A DNA stretch of 64,000 bases, taken from NCBI GenBank assembly GCA_944350425.1, contig CALVOX010000002.1, positions 95,922 through 159,921 of the forward strand. The letters run 5' to 3'. Under the pieces are notes generated by a model. That model worked only from the letters and a program-made list of their open reading frames with translations. It did not search any database and was not told the origin of the DNA. The position numbers and the translations under genes were made by a program. Each line of letters starts with the position of its first letter. The first letter of the stretch is position 1. Of this stretch, positions 8,354 through 17,009 are shown piece after piece. This DNA comes from an uncultured Bacilli bacterium (GTDB lineage: Bacteria; Bacillota_I; Bacilli_A; RFN20; CAG-826).

Positions 8354-9716
8354 ATAACTCTCCATTATTTAAATATGCTTTATAATCATTATAAGATAGA
8401 TTAATAATTCCATTAATTACTTGCGTTTCTTTTACGTAATATAAACCATCAATTAGTTCATAACCTTCATAAATTGGAACATTTCTTGATAAAGTGTTAG
8501 GTCCAACAACAAATCCCATCTCTGCTCTTCCTTCACAAAGTAAGCATGTGGCATATCTATTTCCATCATCAAAAGCTCCACCAGCAACAACATGTCCTGA
8601 CTTCATTTTTGCACCACATTCGCAAATCGAATAATGGTATTTCGTATCAATATATTCATAAGAATCGCTATAATCGTGTTTATAATGAATGATTTTAGAA
8701 GCATCTAAAATTCCTCCGGTTGAACAATAATTTGTAAGTGAAGAAACTTTAGAAGCAGAAGAAAGGATAATGTTTTTTACTTCTTTAGTCGTTAAATCTG
8801 GATATTCAGAAAGTAATGAAGCAGCTACACCAACAACATGAGGTACTGCAAATGAAGTTCCTTCGTAAACATAATAAGAAGAATAATCATACGAACAAAT
8901 AGATGGGACGTCACATCCTGGAGCAAAAATATCTACAACATTTTTTCCATAATTTGAATCAACCCATTTTGATTTACTACTTGTTGTTGCTCCAACAACA
9001 ATCATATTATCAGTATTATATTCAGCAGGATAATAATTAATACTTGAACTATCTAAATCGAGTCCATAATTACCTGCAGAGGTTACAAATAGGCCTGGAA
9101 AATTCTCGATTGCTTCTTTTTCTGCTTCGTTATAAGTATTAAGCCCGCCAATACTATAATTTATAATGTCCACTTTATTTGAGGAACAATAATTAATCGC
9201 ATCAACCAACTCATCACTATTAAAAGCTATATCCCCTTCACTATTATAGTGCCCACAAGCGACTGAAATAATCTCAACATTAGGGGATATTCCTGAGATT
9301 AATTTCGAGTTATTTGTTTTTGCTGCAATTATTCCACTAATTGCTGTCCCATGATAAGTATCAATTCCTGAATTGAATGGTTTAAAAAAATCTGAAAAAC
9401 TTATTGAAGTAGTTAAATTAATTCCGACTGGAGAATCAGGATTTTTATTATCTATTCCTGCATCAATAATTGCTACTTTAATGTCCACATCACTTTTATT
9501 TAAATCAAAAACTTCTTTATAATTAATTTGATCTAAATTCCATTGCAATGAATAGTAGGGATCATTCGGTTTAGCCTCGCTCAAGACATTTAAATTATTT
9601 ACTGCTCTACCTATTTCATTTTTATCTTGAACGCGAAAAGCATCTTTTTCATTTACCGTTTTTACAGTTAATGATGTCAATAATGGTAAAATTGATAATC
9701 CACTTAATAAATTCAT
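8343..9716 (-). CDS. Secreted subtilisin-like serine protease (S8)
   Basis: The protein has 457 residues. A hydrophobic N-terminal segment (residues 1-18) is followed by a propeptide-like stretch and an S8 peptidase domain. The catalytic triad is complete: D85 in VAIIDAGID, H122 in YHGTAISGI and S288 in GTSFAVPHV. The oxyanion residue is N216 in SAGNYG. The C-terminal region (about 340-457) carries a Cys/His cluster (HYSICECGAK, then CLLCEGRAEMG) that resembles a small metal-binding module seen in surface proteins of gut Firmicutes. GGAGG precedes the ATG by 6 bp. It lies between two lipoprotein genes in one operon, suggesting regulated extracellular proteolysis. The substrate is unknown. Confidence 0.88.
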   Translation of the reverse strand: MNLLSGLSILPLLTSLTVKTVNEKDAFRVQDKNEIGRAVNNLNVLSEAKPNDPYYSLQWNLDQINYKEVFDLNKSDVDIKVAIIDAGIDNKNPDSPVGINLTTSISFSDFFKPFNSGIDTYHGTAISGIIAAKTNNSKLISGISPNVEIISVACGHYNSEGDIAFNSDELVDAINYCSSNKVDIINYSIGGLNTYNEAEKEAIENFPGLFVTSAGNYGLDLDSSSINYYPAEYNTDNMIVVGATTSSKSKWVDSNYGKNVVDIFAPGCDVPSICSYDYSSYYVYEGTSFAVPHVVGVAASLLSEYPDLTTKEVKNIILSSASKVSSLTNYCSTGGILDASKIIHYKHDYSDSYEYIDTKYHYSICECGAKMKSGHVVAGGAFDDGNRYATCLLCEGRAEMGFVVGPNTLSRNVPIYEGYELIDGLYYVKETQVINGIINLSYNDYKAYLNNGELYEF

Positions 9717-9809
9717 TTTTTGCCTCCTATATTTTTCTTTATTCTAGAAAAAAAGAAAAAATATCGGCAAGAAACGAATCATGTCATATGTCTCTATTTC
9801 GTAGCAATC

Positions 9810-10853
9810 TTAAAAATTTGAAACAAAAGATGAAAAATTAAATTTTTCATAGTTAAGTTTTGGTAAATCGTGTTCGAATTTATTAATCGATAAAGTTGTT
9901 TCGCATTTAAAAATCGTTGGAATTTCTTCTCCTAAAAGATAACCGAATCTTGAAAAAGAAGCTTGAAAACTCATTCCGCTTGCATAATCGGCATAAATTC
10001 CAGACTCATCATTTGACCTAAAATAATCAAATTTAAAGGATGGACAAAAATTAGGATTTAATTTGGTTTTTATGCTTGGTGAGTTAATTAATGCCTTGTA
10101 TGATAAGCTGAATTGATTACATTCAATACTTTCGTTCATTGAATTTCCTTCAATATAAATTTTATTATCTTTTCTAGTAACTACTTCAGTTGGTAAATAA
10201 CCAACTAGCGGGATAAATTCATTATTTTTATCAATCGTAAAAGATAGATAATCTATTCTAGAATTTTCGTTTGCTGCAATTGTTGCAAAGTTAGCAAATA
10301 AATATTCCCCGCCAATATTTGAAACATTGGATTTAAATAGGTAATTTTGAAGAAAAAGATAACCATAGTTGTTGTTATACCCATCGAGTGAAATGCAATT
10401 AGCTCTTGTTTGAGCTAAGTCCCGATTTGAACCAATGTTAAATTGATGTTCAAGATCTCTTAAACCATATGGAGGATTTTCAGCTGTAATGATTAAATTA
10501 ATCAACAATTCATGAACTTTGCGAGGTGTGGAAAAATTAGTTGCAAAAATATCGCCCAATATTTCTTCATCTTCATTAACCCATCTAAAATCACCGAATT
10601 TAATTAGAGTTACCTCATCACTCTTTGAAGCGTTATTATTTTGATTTTCTTCAAGAAAATCAAAATAATATATATTTATATTTAAGTCTACATGTCTACT
10701 ATTATAGCCATATGTTCCATCTTCTCGTAAAAGCATTTCTTTTAAATCAGAAACGTCAAACTTTAAACCGTTTTTCCTAGAATCTTCATTTTGACAACTA
10801 CAAAGAGAAAATAGCGTAATAGCAAACAAACAAAGAACTCTATTTCTTTTCAT
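9810..10853 (-). CDS. Putative lipoprotein (unknown family)
   Basis: The protein has 347 residues with a type II signal peptide, MKRNRVLCLFAITLFSLCSC, where the lipid-modified Cys is residue 20. The mature protein is soluble-looking, with many Asn, Phe and Ser residues, and I recognise no domain. GAGG lies 6 bp before the ATG. The start overlaps the end of the small membrane ORF by 14 bp, and the subtilisin-like gene begins 93 bp downstream. The position suggests a partner, substrate or inhibitor of the protease, but the sequence alone does not show which. Confidence 0.7.
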   Translation of the reverse strand: MKRNRVLCLFAITLFSLCSCQNEDSRKNGLKFDVSDLKEMLLREDGTYGYNSRHVDLNINIYYFDFLEENQNNNASKSDEVTLIKFGDFRWVNEDEEILGDIFATNFSTPRKVHELLINLIITAENPPYGLRDLEHQFNIGSNRDLAQTRANCISLDGYNNNYGYLFLQNYLFKSNVSNIGGEYLFANFATIAANENSRIDYLSFTIDKNNEFIPLVGYLPTEVVTRKDNKIYIEGNSMNESIECNQFSLSYKALINSPSIKTKLNPNFCPSFKFDYFRSNDESGIYADYASGMSFQASFSRFGYLLGEEIPTIFKCETTLSINKFEHDLPKLNYEKFNFSSFVSNF

Positions 10854-11061
10854 AGAAGACCTCTTTGATAACTAAATAAACTAAAAAGATAATTAACAAT
10901 ATATCAAAATAAAATAAGCAATTAAATAAAATTTGACCAAAGGTTGAAAAATCAATAAACCGCCATGCCCATGAGCTTCTTTTATAAAAAATTAATGGAT
11001 TTAAATTAGCGTAAAGAAAAACATACCAAAAGAAATTTCTGCTAATATCAAAAAAATACAT
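10840..11061 (-). CDS. Small membrane ORF; possible frameshifted tail of XRE regulator
   Basis: This ORF of 73 residues has a hydrophobic start and a clear membrane helix near its end (CLFYFDILLIIFLVYLVI). No ribosome site precedes the ATG, and the ORF overlaps the XRE gene by 61 bp in the -1 frame. The overlap contains T TTT TTG, a fitting -1 slippery heptamer. The ORF may therefore be read as a C-terminal extension of the XRE protein, either by programmed frameshift or because an indel has split one original gene. A separate, coupled protein is also possible. Its end overlaps the downstream lipoprotein gene by 14 bp. Confidence 0.45.
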   Translation of the reverse strand: MYFFDISRNFFWYVFLYANLNPLIFYKRSSWAWRFIDFSTFGQILFNCLFYFDILLIIFLVYLVIKEVFYEKK

Positions 11062-11318
11062 ATGAGTAATATTTTAAAAGATCTCTTATCTAATTTAATA
11101 TAATAGCATTCCATTCCATATATTAAATAATCAAGACTAACATTATATTTAGAAACAATTGCATCTAAAAGGTCAAGGCTAACTCCGCCATTACCATTTT
11201 CTACTTTTGAAATAACTTGCCTAGATATATTTAAACTTTCCGCAAATGTTACTTGGGTTAAATTATTTTTTACTCTAATATCTTTAATTCTTTTTCCGAT
11301 TTCTTCTTCATTAATCAT
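11001..11318 (-). CDS. XRE-family regulator with C-terminal membrane helix
   Basis: The protein has 105 residues. An HTH_3 domain spans residues about 8-62 (RIKDIRVKNNLTQVTFAESL, then NISRQVISKVENGNG). It is followed by one strongly hydrophobic segment, ILLICIFLILAEISFGMFFF, so the regulator is probably held at the membrane. It heads the cassette of lipoprotein, protease and lipoprotein genes and likely controls it. The protein is short, and the adjoining ORF at 10840 looks like the missing remainder of the membrane part. No strong ribosome site is seen. Confidence 0.75.
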   Translation of the reverse strand: MINEEEIGKRIKDIRVKNNLTQVTFAESLNISRQVISKVENGNGGVSLDLLDAIVSKYNVSLDYLIYGMECYYIKLDKRSFKILLICIFLILAEISFGMFFFTLI

Positions 11319-11443
11319 AAAGTTAAAACTCTATAATAATTATAAAACAGAAGATATTTTTAATATACTATAATTAAAAATTATATAATGATTACTCAAA
11401 TATTTATTGAAAATCTTTAAAACATAATAATATTAGTGTAATA

Positions 11444-11480
11444 AAAGGGGCTGTTAGAAAAATAAATTTCTAACAGCCTC
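11444..11480 (-). terminator. Intrinsic terminator of collagen-like lipoprotein gene
   Basis: The stem arms are GGCTGTTAGAAA (11449-11460) and TTTCTAACAGCC (11467-11478), followed on the minus strand by CCTTTTATT. It separates the gene at 11513 from the XRE cassette. Confidence 0.8.
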
Positions 11481-11512
11481 TAATAATAGTAATAATAATT
11501 TAAATAATATAA

Positions 11513-14395
11513 CTAATGTACATTAATAGTAGAAAGTTCAGAACCTTCTTTTACATAGATCTTAGTAGTATGATCAAACATAGCATAACTTGCTTCATCA
11601 ATATTTAATGTAGCTTTATATGTTCCATCATCATAAACATAAATTTGATAATAAAATCTACCTTCAACTTGTTCTCCGTTATCAACAAATTTAACGTTAG
11701 TTAATGTTAATGTTGCATCATAGTTATATGAAGTTGTACTTGTATCACCTACAACAATTGCACTATAAGGAACAGCATTACCTGAACCCCAGTCTCCATC
11801 TAAATAAAGTTCATCTCCACTATAAGTATGACTATGAGCAATAGTTGAATCGCTAATAGTAACATTACCACCTCTTACAATAAGACTTTGTTTTGTTCCT
11901 TCAATATAAGAGTTATTTTTAATATTAACATTAGCATTAACGGTTACTAACATTGCCATTGAATCTTTTGTACCTGCTGTATCTGAACTTCCATCGGTAA
12001 TAATCTTACTATTATCGATGTTGATATTAACATTAGTAACTTTTTCGCCTAAAGTTGCATTTGTACCAATAGCAGTTGAACCAGCTTTTATAGTTGAATC
12101 AATAATGTTTAAAATTGAATCTTTGCTGCTAATACCAATTGCTGTGGTTTTTGCTTCAAGAGTTATATTCTCGAGTGTTAATTCTCCACCTGTAAAACTT
12201 TCATCTGTATTCTTACCCATATAAGCAAAGCCAAGATCACTTTTCGAGATAATTGTTCCGTTTTTAAAAGTAACTTTGCTTCCTTGACTTACAAATAATC
12301 CAAAACTATTGGCGTTACTAATTGTCAAAGTATTACCATCTAAATCGATAACTTTTTCGCAAGCTAACAATTTGTTATCAGGGGTTAAAGTGGTGAGTGA
12401 AAAATTTCCGTTTAACTTAAAATACTTACCTGTACTGCTAGTAAACATATTTTGAGGTTGTGAAGTCCATCCTTTTGTATTAACAATTAACGGATCTTCA
12501 GCAGTATTAGAACCTCCGGCAAATGTGATATTTGAACCTTTTACAGATGATAAATTATTAACTTCTCCATTATCATTTAAATATAATTTTGAATAATATA
12601 CCCCATTATGATATACGTTTTCTTGTGGCTCTTTATCTAAAATATTAATAATTGAATGATCATTTTTACAAATATTTGTTTCGTCAAATTGACTTAATGT
12701 TGTTGAATCAATATTTAATGTAGCGTTATATTCATCACTTTCGCCAAACATATAAATATCATATGGTTCAGTTCTAGCGGCTCTAGTAGTTGTTTCTCCT
12801 TCACCTTCACTAGGTTTAATATCTGTTCTTACATAACTGACATTTTTCATTGTTAAAGATGCAGGACCTGGGTAAGCGCTTGTTGATTTATCGCCAATAA
12901 CAATGCCAGCTGTTGCGACTCTATTTCCGTCACCATATTTATTACCATAATGATGAGGATCATCATTAAATGTTGGATCGGTATCATCTGTTGGATTATA
13001 GAAATAACCAGCTTCATATTCTAATTTAACATTATCTAATGTAACATCACCTGCTCTAACTATTAAAGCTTGTCTTTGACCTTTAATAGTTGAATTAGAA
13101 ATATTAACTGTCGCAGGAATATTAACCATAAATCCTGCGTTATCATGAAGAGCTGCCTCAGCAATAAAAGATGAATTAGTAATATCTATATTGACGTTTT
13201 CGATTTGATCATCTTTAAATAATGATGCATTAGTTGAAAATGGCATGACGCTATCTTTAATATTAACACCATCCATCTTAATGTTAATATTTTTAACTTC
13301 ATCAACACCTTGATTTGCTCCTGGACCAACAACTATTCCAAAAGAATTAATATCGATGTTTTCAAGTGTTAAATCTGCATCATTATAAACAAATAATCCA
13401 CCATTAGAACCAATTGTTCCATTCTTTATAGAAACAGAAGAACCATCTAAAGCGGTTAATGCTTCGCTAGAATTTAAAGTTTTTTCACTTAAATCAAGAA
13501 CAATATTTTTATCTTTATTGTTAGTTCCAACTAATAGAGTAGAAACTGTTAAACTATCTCCTTCAACACCACTCAATGAGAAATACATTGTTTCTTCATC
13601 TTGCTGAGCAGAAGCAATTTGTGATAATTGATCAGCAGTTTTAATAATTAAAGGATCATTTTCTTCACCAGTACCATCTTCAAATTTAGGAGCATCTTCT
13701 ACTTTGCTATTTAAATCAGGAACAAATTCACCTACTGCGTTAAAAGTACCTAAATATCTAGTACCATCGACATAAGCACTATCGCCTAATTCACTTAAAT
13801 TTTTGAAAGAAGCTGCAATTACATATCCTCCTTCTTTCATGGTAATAGATTCTGAAACAACAACGTTTGTTGTTTCATCTAAAGTAAATGTTAAAGATGA
13901 AGTATTACCATCTTTATCAACTACTTCTAATTTATCTAAATAATATCCGCTATTTGGATATGCATTAACTGTAAATGTAGTACCAACTACTCCACTACCA
14001 ATAGATGTCGTTAAATATCCGCCTTCAGTTGGTAGAACTGTATTTGACCAGGCAGTGTGTCCGTTTGAACCAGAACTACCAGATGAACCATCTTCTCCAT
14101 CTTCGCCTTTAATATTCATTACTAAAGTCCAAGTACCATTTTCTTTTTGATAAAGATCACCTGTTTTAGAATCGATATAAATATCAGAATCTTTTCCTAA
14201 AGTATCTTCTGGTTTACCTTCTCCAGTTAAAATTAATGAGCCATCTTGTCCATCTTCACCATTTTCTCCAGCAGGACCTTGAGGACCTTCTGGACCAATT
14301 GGACCTTGTTCACCTTGATTATTACAAGAAGTTATGCCCATACCGACGATTGAGCATAAAGCAAATAAACTTAAAAATAATTTCTTTTTTTGCAT
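11513..14395 (-). CDS. Collagen-like beta-helix surface lipoprotein
   Basis: The protein has 960 residues. A type II signal peptide ends in GITSC (Cys24). Next come eight Gly-X-Y triplets (residues 28-52, GPIGPEGPQGPAG and on), a linker, and five more triplets (97-112). The rest holds two tandem copies, about 300-350 residues each, of a right-handed beta-helix-like region. Paired landmarks are DPLIIKTADQ and DPLIVNTKGW, LIVRAGDVTLDNV and LIVRGGNVTISDS, and NATLNIDSTT and KATLNIDEAS. This is an exposed, probably adhesive surface protein. AAAGGGG precedes the ATG. The gene has its own terminator and a 17-base T tract in the promoter region. Confidence 0.82.
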   Translation of the reverse strand: MQKKKLFLSLFALCSIVGMGITSCNNQGEQGPIGPEGPQGPAGENGEDGQDGSLILTGEGKPEDTLGKDSDIYIDSKTGDLYQKENGTWTLVMNIKGEDGEDGSSGSSGSNGHTAWSNTVLPTEGGYLTTSIGSGVVGTTFTVNAYPNSGYYLDKLEVVDKDGNTSSLTFTLDETTNVVVSESITMKEGGYVIAASFKNLSELGDSAYVDGTRYLGTFNAVGEFVPDLNSKVEDAPKFEDGTGEENDPLIIKTADQLSQIASAQQDEETMYFSLSGVEGDSLTVSTLLVGTNNKDKNIVLDLSEKTLNSSEALTALDGSSVSIKNGTIGSNGGLFVYNDADLTLENIDINSFGIVVGPGANQGVDEVKNINIKMDGVNIKDSVMPFSTNASLFKDDQIENVNIDITNSSFIAEAALHDNAGFMVNIPATVNISNSTIKGQRQALIVRAGDVTLDNVKLEYEAGYFYNPTDDTDPTFNDDPHHYGNKYGDGNRVATAGIVIGDKSTSAYPGPASLTMKNVSYVRTDIKPSEGEGETTTRAARTEPYDIYMFGESDEYNATLNIDSTTLSQFDETNICKNDHSIINILDKEPQENVYHNGVYYSKLYLNDNGEVNNLSSVKGSNITFAGGSNTAEDPLIVNTKGWTSQPQNMFTSSTGKYFKLNGNFSLTTLTPDNKLLACEKVIDLDGNTLTISNANSFGLFVSQGSKVTFKNGTIISKSDLGFAYMGKNTDESFTGGELTLENITLEAKTTAIGISSKDSILNIIDSTIKAGSTAIGTNATLGEKVTNVNINIDNSKIITDGSSDTAGTKDSMAMLVTVNANVNIKNNSYIEGTKQSLIVRGGNVTISDSTIAHSHTYSGDELYLDGDWGSGNAVPYSAIVVGDTSTTSYNYDATLTLTNVKFVDNGEQVEGRFYYQIYVYDDGTYKATLNIDEASYAMFDHTTKIYVKEGSELSTINVH

Positions 14396-14432
14396 AAGTA
14401 AAACCCCTTTTCGATGCTTTAATTCTAATCAT

Positions 14433-14449
14433 AAAAAAAAAAAAAAAAA
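14433..14449 (-). promoter_or_regulatory. 17-base homopolymer in lipoprotein promoter region
   Basis: There is a run of 17 A on the plus strand, which is T17 on the coding strand. It ends 38 bp before the ATG of the collagen-like lipoprotein gene. It lies between TTGTTT and a TAGAAT box, so its length sets the -35/-10 spacing (19 bp as read). Changes in tract length could switch the gene on or off. Confidence 0.55.
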
Positions 14450-14518
14450 CAAGGGTGGTAGCTAGTTTGGAAGATAAATGATACTTTTTTGAGACAATAT
14501 AATGAGATATTTATTTAC

Positions 14519-14995
14519 TTATTTAATTAATGAATCAAGTACCTTAATCATATTTAAAGCATCTTCTTTAGCTCTAACTTTGTCATTAGCATAAATAATA
14601 ATACCTTCTTCATTAATTAAATAAGTAGTTCTTACTATTCCCATATATTTTTTACCATACATTGATTTTTCTTTATAGACATCGTAATCTTTTAACATAT
14701 TAGTTGATTCATCACTTAAAAGAGTAAATGGAAGATTATATTTAGATTTAAAATTAATATGAGATTTAACTCCATCTTTACTTACTCCAATAACTATAAC
14801 GTTATAGTTATTAACTAATGTATCATAATTATCTTTATAATTAAGTGCTTCTAAGGTGCATCCACTAGTATTATCTTTTGGATAAAAATAAAGAATTATC
14901 TTTTTATTTAATTTTAATAATGAAGAAAGTGAAACTTCTTCATTATTATCATTTAATAACTTAAATTCTTTAGCTTTACTACCTACTTCTAACAT
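14519..14995 (-). CDS. bcp: Thiol peroxidase, Bcp/AhpC-TSA type
   Basis: The protein has 158 residues, a normal length for Bcp-type peroxiredoxins. These reduce hydrogen peroxide and organic peroxides in the cytoplasm. The active-site block is FYPKDNTSGCTLEALNYKD with peroxidatic Cys46; the Thr is kept as Ser44. The usual resolving Cys five positions later is Leu51, so the enzyme should work as a 1-Cys peroxiredoxin and depend on an external thiol. Other family landmarks are VIVIGVSKDGVKSH and PFTLLSDES. The HAD phosphatase gene lies 41 bp upstream on the same strand, so the two may be co-transcribed. Confidence 0.88.
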   Translation of the reverse strand: MLEVGSKAKEFKLLNDNNEEVSLSSLLKLNKKIILYFYPKDNTSGCTLEALNYKDNYDTLVNNYNVIVIGVSKDGVKSHINFKSKYNLPFTLLSDESTNMLKDYDVYKEKSMYGKKYMGIVRTTYLINEEGIIIYANDKVRAKEDALNMIKVLDSLIK

Positions 14996-15036
14996 ATCTA
15001 ATTATTATTACCTTTCTTATTATTTAATATTATTAA

Positions 15037-15756
15037 TTATAAATTATTCTCCTTTATTATCTTATTAACTACATTAATTAATTCACTAAGTGAATTAATT
15101 CTATATCTAGTATTATCTATATTACCAAACCCATAAGAAGCATATATAAAGTAAGATGAATCTACTTTTAATGTTTCTATTTCATCTTTTTTAGTATCAC
15201 CAATATAAATAATATGTTTAATATTATATTTATCTTTTAATATTTTTAAATTTTCATGCTTATCTTTTAAAGTATCTCCTGCACATAAATGATCTAAAAA
15301 TATATTATTTAGATTAAATAAATATAAATAATTTTCAATATAACCTTTTTCAGCATTTGATACTAAAAATAGATTAAAGTATTTATTTAACTCTTTTAAT
15401 ACATCTATTTCATTATCATATAGTTTAGGTATAAGATGTTCGTTATTATTTTTAATATAATCTATTTCATCTTTTACCATCTCTTTAAAGATATTTAATC
15501 CTTCTATTTCATTAAATTTATCATTAAATAATAGTTTTACTGTCTCTAGTGGTGTTAACCCCATAAATGATTTAACTTCATTTAAATCTACATATTTTGC
15601 TATATTTAATCTTTTAAAAGTAAGATTATATGATTTAGTAAGTAAAGTCGTAGCATCCCATAAAGTACCATCTAAATCAAAAAATAATGCTACTTCATTA
15701 CTTTCTTTATAATTTTTAGTTATATTATTCTTATTATTAATATTATCTAATTCCAT
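15037..15756 (-). CDS. HAD-family hydrolase, phosphoglycolate-phosphatase-like
   Basis: The protein has 239 residues. Motif I is FFDLDGTLWDA with the nucleophile and acid/base Asp pair. Motif II is near LFLVSNAEKG, and motif IV is IIYIGDTKKDEIE. A helical cap lies between motifs I and II, as in the PGP/beta-phosphoglucomutase subgroup. The likely activity is hydrolysis of a small phosphorylated metabolite in the cytoplasm; the substrate cannot be read from the sequence. The N-terminus has about 20 extra Asn/Lys-rich residues before motif I. It is followed by the peroxiredoxin gene on the same strand. Confidence 0.85.
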   Translation of the reverse strand: MELDNINNKNNITKNYKESNEVALFFDLDGTLWDATTLLTKSYNLTFKRLNIAKYVDLNEVKSFMGLTPLETVKLLFNDKFNEIEGLNIFKEMVKDEIDYIKNNNEHLIPKLYDNEIDVLKELNKYFNLFLVSNAEKGYIENYLYLFNLNNIFLDHLCAGDTLKDKHENLKILKDKYNIKHIIYIGDTKKDEIETLKVDSSYFIYASYGFGNIDNTRYRINSLSELINVVNKIIKENNL

Positions 15757-15906
15757 CTTTATTATTCTTCCTTACAACTACCTTAGTTTTATAAGTATAT
15801 CAATTTTTTTATATTTAATGCACCAAAACAATTTATAAGTAATCTTATTAAACATATATACTTTATAAACTCCTAAAAATATAAAGTGTATTCTCTATAT
15901 ATAAAT

Positions 15907-15936
15907 AAATAGGACTAGATAATTCTAGTCCTATTT
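15907..15936 (-). terminator. Intrinsic terminator after DUF3737 gene
   Basis: The arms are AAATAGGACTAGA and TCTAGTCCTATTT with a 4-base loop. The stem lies 30 bp past the DUF3737 stop. Confidence 0.75.
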
Positions 15937-15965
15937 ATATTTGTTACTTAATTGTTTTATTAATA

Positions 15966-16862
15966 CTATTTAGATAAATATGTTATTTCACAATCAAATG
16001 GATATTTAGAATCATCGGTTTTAATTATTTCTTTAATCTTTCCATTATTCATAATTATCTTACCACTTCTTACATTTTTAATTGATTCAATATCTCCATT
16101 AATACTTGCATCTACATCGCTATATTCAAAAGATAAATCAGTATCAATCATCTCTGAATTAATAAGTTTTAAGTTATTAGCATAACATAATGGTTGAGTA
16201 CCAATAATCTTACAATTAATAAATGTAAGATTATTTGAATACCATCCTAAATATTCTCCTTTAATAACACTATTTCTTACAATAACATTATTTGTATGCC
16301 AAAAAGCATCTTTCGTGTCTAAAATAGAATTATTTATTTCTAAATTATTGATATATTGAAAAGAATATTTACCTTTAAAGTTAATATTGTCTAACTTTAT
16401 ATTATTTCCTTCAAAGAAGAGATATTCTCCTTCAATCGTTAAATTAGTTCCTTTTATATTGGAAGATTTCCATCCAAATTCATTTGAAGATATTTCTAGA
16501 TTTTCTAAAACAATATCTTCACATTCTCTAATTCCTTTAATTCCAAGTAATTTAGAATCTTTAATTACTATATTTTTAGAGTACCATAAAGAAGCTCTAG
16601 TATTTACACTCAAAGTAGTATCTTTTATTAATAAATCTTCATCATGCCATAAAGGATAACGAAGATCTAAAAAAGAAGATAAAAGAATAATCTTTTTACA
16701 TTCTTTTAAAGCACTTTCTCCATCTTCATCTCCTTCAATACGAATATTATTTAAAATGGTTTTATTTAAACCATAAAGAGCTCTTTCTTCGCCATATCTT
16801 TTATTTTCGATCAAATTAAATTCTTTTTTATATTTTTCTAAATCTTTTATATCTAGCATCAT
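15966..16862 (-). CDS. DUF3737 family protein (beta-helix)
   Basis: The protein has 298 residues and matches the DUF3737 pattern: ENKRYGEERALYGLNKTILN near the start, FLDLRYPLWHDEDLLIKD, and repeated short strands such as ALWYSKNIVI-like and AFWHTNNVIVRNSVI units. The repeats suggest a single-stranded right-handed beta-helix. Its biochemical function is not known. There is no signal peptide, so it should be cytoplasmic. The ATG at 16862 is followed by a second ATG, and either could be the start. The promoter at 16881-16911 has the layout controlled by MerR regulators, matching the promoter of the merR gene at 20307, so it is probably the main target of that regulator. Confidence 0.85.
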   Translation of the reverse strand: MMLDIKDLEKYKKEFNLIENKRYGEERALYGLNKTILNNIRIEGDEDGESALKECKKIILLSSFLDLRYPLWHDEDLLIKDTTLSVNTRASLWYSKNIVIKDSKLLGIKGIRECEDIVLENLEISSNEFGWKSSNIKGTNLTIEGEYLFFEGNNIKLDNINFKGKYSFQYINNLEINNSILDTKDAFWHTNNVIVRNSVIKGEYLGWYSNNLTFINCKIIGTQPLCYANNLKLINSEMIDTDLSFEYSDVDASINGDIESIKNVRSGKIIMNNGKIKEIIKTDDSKYPFDCEITYLSK

Positions 16863-16880
16863 AATTTACTTTTCGAAAAC

Positions 16881-16911
16881 ATATTAATACCTAAACTTAA
16901 GTTTAGGTCAA
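16881..16911 (-). promoter_or_regulatory. MerR-type promoter and palindromic operator of DUF3737 gene
   Basis: On the minus strand the -35 is TTGACC, the spacer is 19 bp and the -10 is TAATAT. The perfect palindrome ACCTAAACTTAAGTTTAGGT (16889-16908) overlaps the -35 and fills most of the spacer. An over-long 19-bp spacer with an internal palindrome is the hallmark of promoters that MerR proteins activate by twisting DNA. Confidence 0.75.
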
Positions 16912-17009
16912 GATGTTATTTTAATTTATTTTTATCTTACTCTTAATCCTTAACAAAATAAATTAATATACATAAGACTTTTCCTTTACTTTATGCTAAT
17001 ATTTTTAAC

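Noticed and set aside
8343..9716. Protease as part of a mycoplasma immunoglobulin-cleaving (MIB-MIP) system
   Set aside because: This is an S8 subtilisin fold and is not next to the ATPase genes; the mycoplasma protease belongs to a different family.
12018..12224. Open frame antisense to the collagen-like lipoprotein gene
   Set aside because: Composition is that of a reversed coding strand, and there is no promoter or ribosome site.
16387..16659. Open frame antisense to DUF3737
   Set aside because: It lies wholly within a well-supported gene and shows no family pattern.
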